A DNA stretch of 64,000 nucleotides from Syntrophomonas sp. (GTDB lineage: Bacteria; Bacillota; Syntrophomonadia; Syntrophomonadales; Syntrophomonadaceae): NCBI GenBank assembly GCA_016841425.1, contig JAENZE010000006.1, positions 156,207 through 220,206 on the forward strand, written 5' to 3'. Positions 16,261 through 25,414 of this stretch are shown here, piece after piece. Below the pieces are notes generated by a model that saw nothing but the letters and a program-made list of their open reading frames with translations, was not told the origin of the DNA and ran no database searches. The position numbers and the translations under genes were made by a program. Each line of letters starts with the position of its first letter. The first letter of the stretch is position 1.

Positions 16261-16319
16261 AAGCAGGGGGACGTTCTTTTCGCTTCCACTAAGGAAGCAA
16301 AAAGAACGTCCCCCTGCTT
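16261..16319. repeat. Long GGGGGACGTTCTTTT hairpin (REP-like)
   Basis: Two 27-base arms (16261-16287 and 16293-16319) are complementary except for one position and flank the 5-base loop ACTAA. The core GGGGGACGTTCTTTT recurs in the hairpin at 17056. It sits between two minus-strand genes, directly after the deacetylase stop-distal region. It resembles palindromes mobilised by RAYT-type transposases; none is present in the window. Confidence 0.75.
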
Positions 16320-16330
16320 GTACAATTAAT

Positions 16331-17038
16331 TTAATTGCTGTCATATTCCAATAACTCTGAAACAGTTTTGAAAGTATAACCTTGTTCCTTCAAACTCGTG
16401 ATCAACCCTTTTATAGATTCCAATGATTCTCTTTCTTCATCATCATACATGACATGTAACAGGATAATAGAACCTGGCTGAATATTCTCCAGCACATTGT
16501 CAATAATTTTCTCAGCATCGGAAGCTACTTCTGAATACGAATCTGGTTCAATATTCCAGGTAATGGTCTTCCGATTATTCTCTGCCAGATAATAGGTGGA
16601 AAATATTAATTTTTTACAATATGGCGGCCTATAAAGAATATCCCCCTGGTAGCCGGCCTGTCGGATAAGATTATCAGTCTTTTCTATTTCTTGTTTAATA
16701 AATGATGGCGATTTAAATATCATCATTGAATGCGAATAAGTGTGATTCCCCAATTCGTGCCCTGCTTCAACAATGCTTTTAGCCTCTTCCAGATTATTCT
16801 CCATACTGCTTCCTACCAGAAAAAAAGTTGCTTTTGTACATGATTCATTCAGCACCTTTAATATTTCATCTGTTTCCACAGTGGGTCCATCATCAAAAGT
16901 AAGTGCAACCACCTTCTCTTCTGTTGATACCCTGGGTATAATATCGCCAAAAATCTGAAAGGTTCTAGAATTCATAACATTATATGTCGTGATGCCCAGT
17001 ATCACAATTAATAATAAAATGCCAAGAATCTTTTTCAT
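16331..17038 (-). CDS. Polysaccharide deacetylase (NodB domain, PdaB-like)
   Basis: 235 residues. An N-terminal membrane helix (about 4-21) acts as signal or anchor. The NodB domain follows: LTFDDGP (catalytic Asp and metal Asp, about residue 50), HELGNHTYSHSM (the metal His pair, about 94) and YRPPYCK (about 137). Such enzymes remove N-acetyl groups from peptidoglycan or other sugar polymers, giving lysozyme resistance or acting on spore cortex. It is bracketed by GGGGACGTTC hairpins on both sides. The particular polymer is unknown. Confidence 0.9.
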   Translation of the reverse strand: MKKILGILLLIVILGITTYNVMNSRTFQIFGDIIPRVSTEEKVVALTFDDGPTVETDEILKVLNESCTKATFFLVGSSMENNLEEAKSIVEAGHELGNHTYSHSMMIFKSPSFIKQEIEKTDNLIRQAGYQGDILYRPPYCKKLIFSTYYLAENNRKTITWNIEPDSYSEVASDAEKIIDNVLENIQPGSIILLHVMYDDEERESLESIKGLITSLKEQGYTFKTVSELLEYDSN

Positions 17039-17055
17039 GAATTACTCCCATATGT

Positions 17056-17094
17056 CTAGTGGAAGCGGGGGGACGTTCTTTCCGCTTCAGCTAG
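17056..17094. repeat. Second GGGGGACGTTCTTT hairpin (REP-like)
   Basis: Imperfect arms CTAGTGGAAGCGG and CCGCTTCAGCTAG enclose GGGGACGTTCTTT, the same core as the hairpin at 16261. It touches the stop codon of the thioesterase gene (17091-17093), so it forms the end of that transcript. Confidence 0.65.
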
Positions 17095-17480
17095 AGGATT
17101 CGGAAATCTATGGTAACAACTGCCAGCAGCTTACGCTCCTTATTATAGAGGTCTACCTGCCAGACCGACGAAGTTTTACCCCTGGATCGAGCCTGGGCCT
17201 CCGCCCGCACTGTTTCCCCTTCATCAACTGCCCTAATGTAATTTGCCGACATACTCACTACCACCTTGGGTTGACCAGGATAACTGGCTATCATTCCTAC
17301 AGTTACCGTGGTAGAAGCCAGGGCGGTAAACATACCTACGTGCAAGTGGTTGCCCTGGCTAAGATGCCGTTTCTCTACCAGCAGTTCCCCCACTGCCCAG
17401 CCTTGATCCAATTCTATTATTCTAATTCCTATTTCATCCTGAAAGGTCCCGGCCGCCCTTTCGTTAATTTTCTCCAGCAC
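17091..17480 (-). CDS. PaaI-like hotdog thioesterase
   Basis: 129 residues from a GTG at 17480, with GGGAGG at a 7-base distance. An ATG at 17486 is too close to that site, and the frame also extends to 17546 without a ribosome site. The single hotdog fold is recognisable from HVGMFTALASTTV and the long helix-strand pattern, with GKTSSVWQVDLYN near the C-terminus as in PaaI/DUF4442 thioesterases. These hydrolyse acyl-CoA esters. The substrate cannot be read from the sequence. Confidence 0.78.
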   Translation of the reverse strand: MLEKINERAAGTFQDEIGIRIIELDQGWAVGELLVEKRHLSQGNHLHVGMFTALASTTVTVGMIASYPGQPKVVVSMSANYIRAVDEGETVRAEAQARSRGKTSSVWQVDLYNKERKLLAVVTIDFRIL

Positions 17481-17603
17481 ATTCATTCCTCCCACACCAA
17501 AAACTCCACCGATATCGAGCTTCTTTTTTTCTTTTAAATTATACACTAAACAAATGAAATGAGGTCACAGCTTATTATTCTCTCTGTACCCCTTAGCAGC
17601 AAA

Positions 17604-17640
17604 AATCATTCCCATTAAAGTAAATTAACAGGGAATGATT
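17604..17640 (-). terminator. Terminator of the M15 peptidase gene
   Basis: On the minus strand, a 10-bp stem (17631-17640 with 17604-17613) and a 17-base loop are followed by TTTTTGC. It lies 23 bases after the stop of the peptidase gene. Confidence 0.75.
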
Positions 17641-17662
17641 ATTATCGCGGATCTTTGATAGT

Positions 17663-18907
17663 CTATTTTAGTACTTCAAAGTGCATAGCGTCTGAATAAG
17701 AATTGCCCCAGCTAAACCCGGCGGGCTTAAACGCCTTTTCCCAGAGTATCAAATTGGGGTCGTTAGGTTCCCATGAAGGATTAACATATCTAAAATGATC
17801 AGCGGCATTGATATCTATAGCTATCCCCCATGAATGATTGCTCAAACCCCTTGACTTGTCCCAATTAACATGCCGGGTCACAAAGGTTCCATCCATACTC
17901 TTTATAAGACTTAATAAAGAAACCTGTTTACCGTTTATCATAGCTGTACCATTTTTTATGTAATTAAATGCAGTTATAAAATTATCTGCAGCATCCTTAT
18001 GTACCTGTACCTGTTTATTTAATCCCGGAAGGGTTATCGTTACTATATTTTCTGCCACCCATATTGGGTCTATCTCTATCCTGCCCCCTGTGGTATCCCG
18101 GTAATAGAATTGTCCAAATGACCCCTGCACTTTGCTTAAATTCGGATATTTATAATTATTTACCGAACGAGATATTGGGATACTTTCGGATTTACTCTCT
18201 GTATTCCTGGGCTGCTGGTCGTTTATTGCTAAATTAATTACCTCTGATTTTTCTTGAATCAACACCATTAGCTGTTTATGTCCTTCTTGCCGGTCATCCT
18301 GAGCGCTAATCTTAAGCAGGTACTCACCCGGGCTTAAGCTACCGGTATCCCAGTCGTAATTTAAAGCATCACCTTCTACGCTATGCGCCAAACTATCGTT
18401 GATATAAAGATTCATCGACTCTACTTTCTGGTCATCTTCAGCTGCCGCGGATATCGCCAGTATTTCACCCTGAGTTAGGTTCAGATTATCCTCGGGGGAG
18501 CTGATACTAACCACCGGGATGGCATTAACAGGTACTGTAAAGTCTTTAACCTCTCCGTAACTGATCCCCCGGACATTTACTGCAAAAGCCTGAAAATAAT
18601 ATGTATTACCGGGTTGCAGGTCACTGAGACTGACTGCAAAAGACTTATCTGCTTGAAGTGCAGTATCACAGATGACTTCCTGGCTCAGGTCGGAACTGGG
18701 TCCCCATCTAAAGCCATATTTACTTATTTCTTTCCCTCCTCCATCGCTGATTATACCGGTGATAGAAGCAGTCCCGATATCTTTTACAGCTGCATCACTG
18801 GTATGTACCACAGGCTTGTCCCCTGCATAAACAGAATAATAGAAGGCCAGGGACATGAATACTGCCATAACAATAATCGCCAGACTCCAAGAATGCTTTT
18901 TGTTCAT
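17663..18907 (-). CDS. Secreted M15-family D-Ala-D-Ala carboxypeptidase-like protein
   Basis: 414 residues from the ATG at 18907 (GGGGAAG upstream); a start 18 bases earlier lacks a ribosome site. A signal peptide (about 7-25) leads into fibronectin/bacterial Ig-like beta domains (about 35-210; PGNTYYFQAFAVN is typical). The C-terminal M15 peptidase domain (about 285-414) has SNHSWGIAIDIN and DAMHFEV, supplying the zinc ligands His, Asp and His. It should trim peptidoglycan peptides outside the membrane. VanY or VanX-like roles are possible, but no resistance genes are nearby. Confidence 0.87.
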   Translation of the reverse strand: MNKKHSWSLAIIVMAVFMSLAFYYSVYAGDKPVVHTSDAAVKDIGTASITGIISDGGGKEISKYGFRWGPSSDLSQEVICDTALQADKSFAVSLSDLQPGNTYYFQAFAVNVRGISYGEVKDFTVPVNAIPVVSISSPEDNLNLTQGEILAISAAAEDDQKVESMNLYINDSLAHSVEGDALNYDWDTGSLSPGEYLLKISAQDDRQEGHKQLMVLIQEKSEVINLAINDQQPRNTESKSESIPISRSVNNYKYPNLSKVQGSFGQFYYRDTTGGRIEIDPIWVAENIVTITLPGLNKQVQVHKDAADNFITAFNYIKNGTAMINGKQVSLLSLIKSMDGTFVTRHVNWDKSRGLSNHSWGIAIDINAADHFRYVNPSWEPNDPNLILWEKAFKPAGFSWGNSYSDAMHFEVLK

Positions 18908-19278
18908 AAAAACTTCCCCATCCATTGTATTCCTGTACTTTTAGTTCTTGTTCTATTAGACCGAAAATTCCTTTCTTGTATTTACCCTGCCATTTATAGA
19001 TATAATTCTATATAGAGCAATGGATTATCGTCAAAGGTAATATCAGGATGGATTGCCATTGTCGCTTTAAGTATTCTTATACCCCTGGCCTTACTGAGAT
19101 AATTACCGGGAAACGTACATATAGACTGATAGCTTGTTTAGTCATATTAATAATCTTAAGCCTGGAAAACCTTTAAGTCTGCTTTCTTAAATCCATTAGA
19201 GACACAAATATGGAGAAGGAAGAAAAATTTGCTTTGGACCTAGGCGGGCTTCTGTTTATTAGTAGCGGAGCTGTTCTA
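18908..19278. other. Intergenic stretch between peptidase and aminotransferase
   Basis: About 370 bases. A 26-codon plus-strand frame from the ATG at 19211 to 19291 would encode a hydrophobic peptide ending SSGAVLLAD, but no ribosome site precedes it and it runs into the aminotransferase gene. I see nothing else. Confidence 0.5.
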
Positions 19279-20412
19279 TTAGCCGATTAATGTAATCAGC
19301 CTGTCTTTAACATATTGCTCAAACCTGTCCAGACAATTATCGAAGTTCTTACGGCCAAAACCAATTCGGAAATGATGATGGTCATAATCATAAACCCTGG
19401 CCGGCAAAATCAGAACCCCGCTATGCTGCAGCAGGTCCTGTCCTACTACCTCTGCATCCAGTCCTTGCTGAAAGGCTGGAAATGCAATCGGACCCGCGTG
19501 GGGTCGAAACCAGGAAAACAACTCCTTGTATTGCTGGAAAAAATCGTCCAGCAGTTTTAAGTTTTGGGTTATAATATTACGGTTTCGTTTTATAATCTGT
19601 TCCCTATTTTCCAGAGCCAGTATGGACAGTAATTCTGAAGGGCCACTGGAGCATATAGTCGTATAATCCTTCAATCCTTCCATGGCATGATACACTTCCG
19701 GGTCCCTGCTGGCTATCCAACCGATGCGAAGCCCGGCTAACCCAAAGGATTTTGACATTACTCCAAGCGAAACCGCTTTTTCGTAAAGGTCACAGGCCCA
19801 GGGTATCTGGTTATCCAGATCATATTCCAGGTATTTATAAACTTCATCTACAAAGAGATGGATATCCCTTTCCCGGGCTATGCTGATGATTTCCTGCAGC
19901 TCCTGTTGTGACATCAGGTATCCAGTTGGATTATGCGGGGTGTTGATTATAATCGCCCTGGTTTTATTTGTTATCAAATTACGAAGTTCTTCCATGTCTA
20001 CTCCCCACTGGCCGCCTGAGCGCTTCATCTCCCATTTATCAACCTGACAGCCCATGGCGGCTGGAATTTCATAAAGCGATTGATAAGACGGAGTTTGTAC
20101 TATAACGTGATCCCCCGGGGATAAAACTGCCTGCATATATAAGAACACAGCCTCTTCCGCTCCACAGAAGACCAGGACCTGCGCTGGATCGATATTCTGA
20201 TAAAGTGAGGCGATCTGCTGCCGTAAAGCAGGGTTGCCTTTGGATTCAGTATAACCCAATCCCAAATTAAGAAGCCTTTGAGTGGCATGGGGATCAAAAT
20301 CCAGTAAATCCTGGATAGTCCAGGATTCACAATCAGAACAGCACATCAAATAAGGAGCTGCAAATTCATGTTGGGCAAAAAATCTTTCTAATTTGAATTC
20401 TGAAATTTTCAC
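19279..20412 (-). CDS. Class I/II aminotransferase (PLP-dependent)
   Basis: A 377-residue fold-type I enzyme. Key motifs: NTPHNPTGY (about residue 157), VDEVYKYLEYD (Asp/Tyr contacting PLP, about 191) and SKSFGLAGLRIGW, where SKSFG holds the PLP lysine (about 222). The C-terminal RIGFGRKNF holds the substrate-carboxylate arginine. The substrate amino acid is not determined by the sequence; relatives include capreomycidine-synthase-like and aspartate-type enzymes. It is transcribed alone, followed by the paralogous large genes in the same orientation. Confidence 0.88.
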   Translation of the reverse strand: MKISEFKLERFFAQHEFAAPYLMCCSDCESWTIQDLLDFDPHATQRLLNLGLGYTESKGNPALRQQIASLYQNIDPAQVLVFCGAEEAVFLYMQAVLSPGDHVIVQTPSYQSLYEIPAAMGCQVDKWEMKRSGGQWGVDMEELRNLITNKTRAIIINTPHNPTGYLMSQQELQEIISIARERDIHLFVDEVYKYLEYDLDNQIPWACDLYEKAVSLGVMSKSFGLAGLRIGWIASRDPEVYHAMEGLKDYTTICSSGPSELLSILALENREQIIKRNRNIITQNLKLLDDFFQQYKELFSWFRPHAGPIAFPAFQQGLDAEVVGQDLLQHSGVLILPARVYDYDHHHFRIGFGRKNFDNCLDRFEQYVKDRLITLIG

Positions 20413-20600
20413 TAATTATTCCTCCGTTACATTATTTCAATAATTACTGCATACTAAAATTCCCAAAACTTAAACACCTGATATTGTACTTTCACCTAAA
20501 CACGTAAAGAAATAAAGATCATTACAAATCAATCTTCAGCAAAGGCACAAATGTCCTGCGAGATCAGTACCCCGACTTAAATACATTGTTTAAACCTCAA

Positions 20601-22289
20601 TTACTTCGTATGATAAGCCGGCAGACACCTTTTACAGCCATCGTAGCCCCGGTTAACCGCGTCATTTAATAAATGGTAGCCGCGCTGGTGCTCTTCATAG
20701 GTATCCATCAGTGAATCGCACCCTATCTTGTGTATCTCTCTATTATTAATATTTACTATGTACTTGGGCACATGAGGGATATCCTTTTTGAGTTCTGCAA
20801 AGTATATATCAGCAGCCAGGACTGCTTCATCAGGGTCAATAGTCAGTTTTTTGCCTTCGATCTTCAGGTCCCAGTCCACCAAGGGCACATCTACTGTAAA
20901 GGACGGAGTTATGACAATCGGGGGAATAGCACCAGCTATACTCGATTCACATAAATCCAGAATCTTATTAAATAGCCATTCCGGGAAATTCAGAAATGGG
21001 CAGTCGGTGAAAGCTATAAAATCCCAGTACAGATCCAGCTGTTCGACTTTTATCTGCAGAGTATTGGTAGCATCATCCAGGAATACCTTGCCGACACCTT
21101 TTTTCAACTGCATATTAAAGAACGGCACATGCATCTCAAAAATCTTTACTTCCACCCTATCATTTACTACTTCATAATCTGGTATTACATCAGGAAACCA
21201 CCCGGTGGGATCGATCTCTACCGAATATTCAACATCCAAAAATACTTTAAGGCTGAAAATGATATTAGTATTTAATTTCTTTATCTTCACTTTATTGTCC
21301 GGCATCAGATCGAATTCCGGTTTACTTAATAGTGTAACATCCGCGCCCACCTCAAACCTCATACCCTTCATCTCATAGTGAGTCTCCACAAAACCCAGAG
21401 TAGCAATTTCTGTCACTATGCGCTGGGCAATATCTATCACCTTTCCAATGATATTAATTACATCATTGAGAGTTTCACTCTCGAAGCTTTTATTGAATTT
21501 GAAACGCTTGTCCCAGTTAGTTTTTTCCCAGAAGAAGTCATAAACTTTATACATGGCAATCTCGGGAACGGCTACCGCTGCACTGCAGTTGCGGGCAAAG
21601 TTGCTTAACTGCTGCTCATCTCCTCCCTCATAGTCATCGATCTCAATATTGACCGCTACAGCCATGGTGGTAGCATCCAGGGTTTTTATAGCCCGCACAC
21701 TGAGCGGCAGGTAGTTTTCCGGTATATCATCCATATAAGGGAGCAGTGGATCGATGCTGGGCAGGTTGAAGCTAAAACAATTGTCCTGGTCCTTTAGATA
21801 GGCTAAAACCGCGTTTTCCAGGATACCGTCCAGCTTCATAGTAACTGTTTGTTTCATATCATAGCGATATTTGACCTCCAGAGCCTCTATATCGGAATGA
21901 GCGAAATCTATCCGCATCTGATTGGTCTTGCTCTCTATTTCTAAACCTGCTGCCAGGGATAAATTCATATCAAATTTGATTTCCAGTCCGTCCCAGAGCC
22001 AGAAATATACCCGCAAGGCAGTATGAATCCTTACCCGAGCAGGCTCATCCGGGCTAAGCGGTGGTAAGAAATCAATCGAAGGTTCGAAATTCAGTTTCAT
22101 CCTGTAATTGATGACCATAAAGTGGTATAAGCTCTCCGGTATCTTATCCAGGCTTTGCTGATCCAGCTCCTCGTATAGTTTTAATGTGCCGTTGATTCTT
22201 AGAAAACCATTGTAGAATAAGGCTCCGGTGACCTGGTTCAAAAATCTCTCATTTAGTAATACTACTATGTCATAACCAGCTGATTTCAT
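20601..22289 (-). CDS. Large unknown protein, TULIP-like with C-terminal metal knuckle (paralogue 1)
   Basis: 562 residues, no signal peptide and no membrane helix. The N-terminus (DIVVLLNERFLNQVTGALFYNGFL) and the alternating beta-strand pattern recall the lipid-binding TULIP/P47 fold seen in clostridial proteins; this assignment is an inference. The last 55 residues form a separate knuckle, HKIGC then CKRC, with the spacing of an Ada-type or similar zinc site. It shares start, end and overall layout with the gene 18 bases upstream, so the two are paralogues in one operon. The function is unknown. Confidence 0.75.
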   Translation of the reverse strand: MKSAGYDIVVLLNERFLNQVTGALFYNGFLRINGTLKLYEELDQQSLDKIPESLYHFMVINYRMKLNFEPSIDFLPPLSPDEPARVRIHTALRVYFWLWDGLEIKFDMNLSLAAGLEIESKTNQMRIDFAHSDIEALEVKYRYDMKQTVTMKLDGILENAVLAYLKDQDNCFSFNLPSIDPLLPYMDDIPENYLPLSVRAIKTLDATTMAVAVNIEIDDYEGGDEQQLSNFARNCSAAVAVPEIAMYKVYDFFWEKTNWDKRFKFNKSFESETLNDVINIIGKVIDIAQRIVTEIATLGFVETHYEMKGMRFEVGADVTLLSKPEFDLMPDNKVKIKKLNTNIIFSLKVFLDVEYSVEIDPTGWFPDVIPDYEVVNDRVEVKIFEMHVPFFNMQLKKGVGKVFLDDATNTLQIKVEQLDLYWDFIAFTDCPFLNFPEWLFNKILDLCESSIAGAIPPIVITPSFTVDVPLVDWDLKIEGKKLTIDPDEAVLAADIYFAELKKDIPHVPKYIVNINNREIHKIGCDSLMDTYEEHQRGYHLLNDAVNRGYDGCKRCLPAYHTK

Positions 22290-22307
22290 GTTATCATCTC
22301 CTCTCCT

Positions 22308-23924
22308 TTAAAGCAGTCTGCTGGCACCAATGCACGCTTTGCAGGCCGAATAACCCTCTTTTAATGCTTCATAAAGCACATAAAAACCGAGTCTATTCTC
22401 CATCTCAATATCCTCAATAGATGGACAGTCAAAGTTATGGATCTTTTTAGTGCGTTTGTTAGCGATATACACAGGAACCGGCACCGCTTTGCTCATCAGT
22501 TCGTTTATACCGATATTCACAGTCAGGGCCAGTTCATCATTATCAAAAGAGATGTAATGAGTCGATACCTGCATAGTGTAGCCTGCTATGTCCTGCCTGG
22601 ATAAGATCAGATTCGGTGAAATAACCAGATCAGGTATCTTGTTCAGAACCTTCTTCTCAAGCAGGTCAATGATGTAATTTACAGCCTTTTCGGACAGATT
22701 ATGATACCATTGGTCCCCCAGTTCGATATTAATATCTGCTTTAACAATTTCCACCACCAGACTGCCGCTGTCATTTAACTTAATGATCCCCTCTGCCTGA
22801 GATATGGAAAGCTCCAACTCCTGCTCAAGTTTTAATATATCTTTGGTCTCCGCTCGATGTTTTAACAGCTTATCATCCTCCCAGGGGGTAAGCCGGTCGG
22901 GGATAATGGAACTGCTATCCAGTTTAATATCCTTGACCACCTCAGCAGTGAAGGACGCTTGAACTTGGGCTTGAATCTTCAACGAATTAATAAGTACTCT
23001 GTTATCCTCGCCGAACTCGAAGTCAGGCTTTTCCAGTACTTTGACCAGGCCATTATAAATACATGACAGATTATCGTAATTTGTTTTAGTTTCGATAAAT
23101 CCCAGGGTAAGCAGCCGGGTTAAAATATCGCTTCCCTTTTCCCACCAGGAATCACTATTAATTGGAAAACTTCCGGAGAAATCTTCACATTTATCATATT
23201 CGGTGTTATCCCACCAGAAATCAAAAACCTCTTTCAAGGTTTTTTCTTGTAAGCTAATATATAACTCACTGCCCCTGCTCATATCCTGCATAACACTTAT
23301 GTCCTCGGCAGTCTCATTAAAAAAATTAAGTCCCACAATCAGCAGGCGGTTATTATAAATTAATACATCTCCCATTCTGACTGGAAGTTCATAAGCATCC
23401 CCGGCAGGCATCATAGGAAGCTCCAACTGCTGAAGAACCAGAGGGATTTCAATGGTTTTTTTATCCTCGGTCAGATAGGCGGACAACAGTACAGCAATTA
23501 CTTCGTTGATATTATTTATGAATTTCTTATGAAAACGGTAGGTATCATTGATATATAGATCAGTAATCTGAGCATTGCTTAAATCGAAGATCATTTTCTT
23601 ATTAACAGCATCAAATCTGATTTGAGTGTCAACATAAAAAGAGGTATCAAATTCCAGAACGATCCCGGTTAGGACAATAAGTTTCAACTCCGCTGCAAAC
23701 TTGATATACACCTGGTCTTTTCCTCGCAAGTCAATTAAAGGCTCATTTTTCAAGCGGACCTGGTAAGAAAATTTAGTGAAATCGTGCATGCTTTCAGGAA
23801 TACCTTCTACAAAATTGTATTCTCCCTGCAGGGCCAGGAAACCAGAGTAATACAAGGCGGCCAGTGATTTGTTCAGTAAAACTTCATCCATCTGCAGCAG
23901 CAGGTCATAATTGCTCTTCGACAT
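22308..23924 (-). CDS. Large unknown protein, TULIP-like with C-terminal metal knuckle (paralogue 2)
   Basis: 538 residues and predicted cytosolic. It resembles the downstream paralogue at both ends: the N-terminus reads YDLLLQMDEVLLNKSLAALY with YSGFL, and the C-terminus reads YIANKRTKKIHNFDC with CKAC near the end. The centre is beta-rich with conserved WWDNTEYDK-like stretches (WEKTNWDKR in the paralogue). A GGAGGGATTTT ribosome site precedes the ATG at 23924. The pairing suggests a heteromeric tubular or lipid-handling complex, but nothing in the sequence proves it. Confidence 0.75.
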   Translation of the reverse strand: MSKSNYDLLLQMDEVLLNKSLAALYYSGFLALQGEYNFVEGIPESMHDFTKFSYQVRLKNEPLIDLRGKDQVYIKFAAELKLIVLTGIVLEFDTSFYVDTQIRFDAVNKKMIFDLSNAQITDLYINDTYRFHKKFINNINEVIAVLLSAYLTEDKKTIEIPLVLQQLELPMMPAGDAYELPVRMGDVLIYNNRLLIVGLNFFNETAEDISVMQDMSRGSELYISLQEKTLKEVFDFWWDNTEYDKCEDFSGSFPINSDSWWEKGSDILTRLLTLGFIETKTNYDNLSCIYNGLVKVLEKPDFEFGEDNRVLINSLKIQAQVQASFTAEVVKDIKLDSSSIIPDRLTPWEDDKLLKHRAETKDILKLEQELELSISQAEGIIKLNDSGSLVVEIVKADINIELGDQWYHNLSEKAVNYIIDLLEKKVLNKIPDLVISPNLILSRQDIAGYTMQVSTHYISFDNDELALTVNIGINELMSKAVPVPVYIANKRTKKIHNFDCPSIEDIEMENRLGFYVLYEALKEGYSACKACIGASRLL

Positions 23925-24795
23925 AAAATCCCTCCCCAGGCTTATTAACCAGTACTCTATTAAGGATTATTCTTATTACCACTGGAAGTTTGTTCCATCT
24001 TAACCCCCCATGGCCGCGGCCACCACCACTCATGAAAAATGGCTGAGGGTGGGGCTGAAGGCTTAAGAACGCTTGGGGCCGTAAGTTAGTTGAGTGGTGC
24101 ATGAGATTAGTTGATTAGAAGAGTTAAATTCCCGCTCTTCGAATCGCCTTTACCCTTGCGCTAACCTTAAGACTTCATCCCAAGCTATTTTTTTATTTAA
24201 TGTAACGACTGAATCATCCATACGCTGTCTTAAAGAATATAAAAAAAGACACTGTCCCCCTCAGACCGCGTCTTCTTATATTTGGATAAGATGCAAGCTG
24301 AGAGACGTGTACACTAACTGGCACATTTCTGTTTCATCGTTTTTGTACACCATCAAAGATAATGCATACCCCTTAGCCAATAGACCACCACTGAACTCAG
24401 ATGACCAGCAGATTTCTCTGCAGACCAAATTAACCATATGGTTACCAGCTTGCATTTCCATTATATACCCGAAGTATCAAATCGGCAATATATTTGTTAT
24501 ATATTTACATATCCCGGTTTTAACGAGATCAACACTGGCTAGTTTTGTGCTTTGTCTTAGCCAGAAGGGTAAGGCGGGTCAAAGTATAATTTAACTCCTT
24601 ATAATATAGCACTTTATAGAAACCACCTCTTATAACCTATAATTATTCAACAACAACATAATAGGAATATATTTACATACTGGTAAAAGTCTACATTTAT
24701 TTTGTCCTCAATATGATATCATTTAATTATTCCGTAATCTAATTATTAAGGATGATGCTTTTTATATGTTCTCAAGCCAGAGGGAGGTGAATGAA
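23925..24795. other. Long intergenic stretch with a dispersed repeat
   Basis: About 870 bases. It holds a 12-bp palindrome TGGCCGCGGCCA near 24009, a copy of the dispersed repeat at 24138-24202 (matching 13419-13485), and a remnant of a G-rich repeat near 24250 (ACTGTCCCCC). Open frames at 24276-24461 (minus) and 24307-24594 (plus) lack ribosome sites and recognisable content. The MaoC-like gene's promoter probably lies in the A+T-rich part after 24600. Confidence 0.6.
24138..24202. repeat. Dispersed repeat, second copy (first at 13419-13485)
   Basis: GAATCGCCTTTACCC and GCGCTAACCTTAAG, followed by CATCCC-AAG and a T-rich stretch, match 13419-13485 over about 65 bases with small gaps. A weaker third copy lies near 14087-14115. 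The element has no obvious hairpin or coding content. Confidence 0.65.
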
Positions 24796-25203
24796 TTGTT
24801 TTTTGAAGAGGTCAATGCGGGTTATACTTTTAAGACCGGTACCAAACCTATTACCGGAACTGAAATTGATATGGTAGCCCAGATGTCCGGAGCGGACTTG
24901 CCAGGCTTCCTGGATGACGAATTCGCCAAAGGTTGGGGGTTTAAAGCCCGGGTAGCTCCTGGTGCCTATCTTATAGCATGTATGATGGGATTAATGGCCA
25001 AACAAGGTTTTCTGGCTGATGCGGTATGGACAGCTGCAGATGGTATTTCTTGGAAGACTCCAGTGCATCCAGGTGACAAAATTTATGCTGAGACTGAAGT
25101 AATTGCCACAAAAGAGATGAAACGCGGAGGTGGTCTGGTTACTTATAAGTGGATAATTAAAAATCAAGATAACAATGTTGTTGCTCAAGGACAAAACACC
25201 TGA
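24796..25203 (+). CDS. MaoC-like acyl dehydratase (R-hydratase hotdog protein)
   Basis: 135 residues from the TTG at 24796, with GGGAGGTG at the right distance; the ATG at 24766 lies before that site. The hotdog fold contains the MaoC pattern: a substrate loop GFKARVAPGAYLIACMMG (Asp/His region altered) and a C-terminal YAETEVIATKEMKRGGGLVTY. MaoC-like proteins hydrate enoyl-CoA or act on related thioesters. The canonical catalytic Asp-x4-His motif is not plain, so a thioesterase-like or non-canonical role is possible. Confidence 0.78.
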   Translation: MFFEEVNAGYTFKTGTKPITGTEIDMVAQMSGADLPGFLDDEFAKGWGFKARVAPGAYLIACMMGLMAKQGFLADAVWTAADGISWKTPVHPGDKIYAETEVIATKEMKRGGGLVTYKWIIKNQDNNVVAQGQNT

Positions 25204-25284
25204 CTCTTTCCCGCAAAGTCATCTGCTTAGATGATTAAGTTCCTATAACCTCTTAGAGAAGCTGTGCCGAAGGGGCTATTATGA

Positions 25285-25320
25285 TAGGGCTGCCTTAATC
25301 TGCAGCCCTAATAAAATTTT
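25285..25320 (+). terminator. Hairpin downstream of the MaoC-like gene
   Basis: A perfect 9-bp stem TAGGGCTGC (25285-25293) with GCAGCCCTA (25302-25310), 8-base loop, followed by an A/T-rich tail ending in TTTT. The T-tract is not contiguous, so it is a moderate candidate. Confidence 0.6.
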
Positions 25321-25414
25321 AGTATATTTTCCAAAAAAGAGCCTGATGACTGGCTTGTCTACAGGCTGATAATGACCGTGCTATTATTCTGTCTCTTAAA
25401 TAGTATTGCAATTC

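Noticed and set aside
19211..19291. Possible 26-codon hydrophobic peptide
   Set aside because: No ribosome site and it runs into the aminotransferase gene on the other strand.
24276..24594. Open frames on both strands before the MaoC-like gene
   Set aside because: No ribosome sites, no recognisable content, and they overlap each other.
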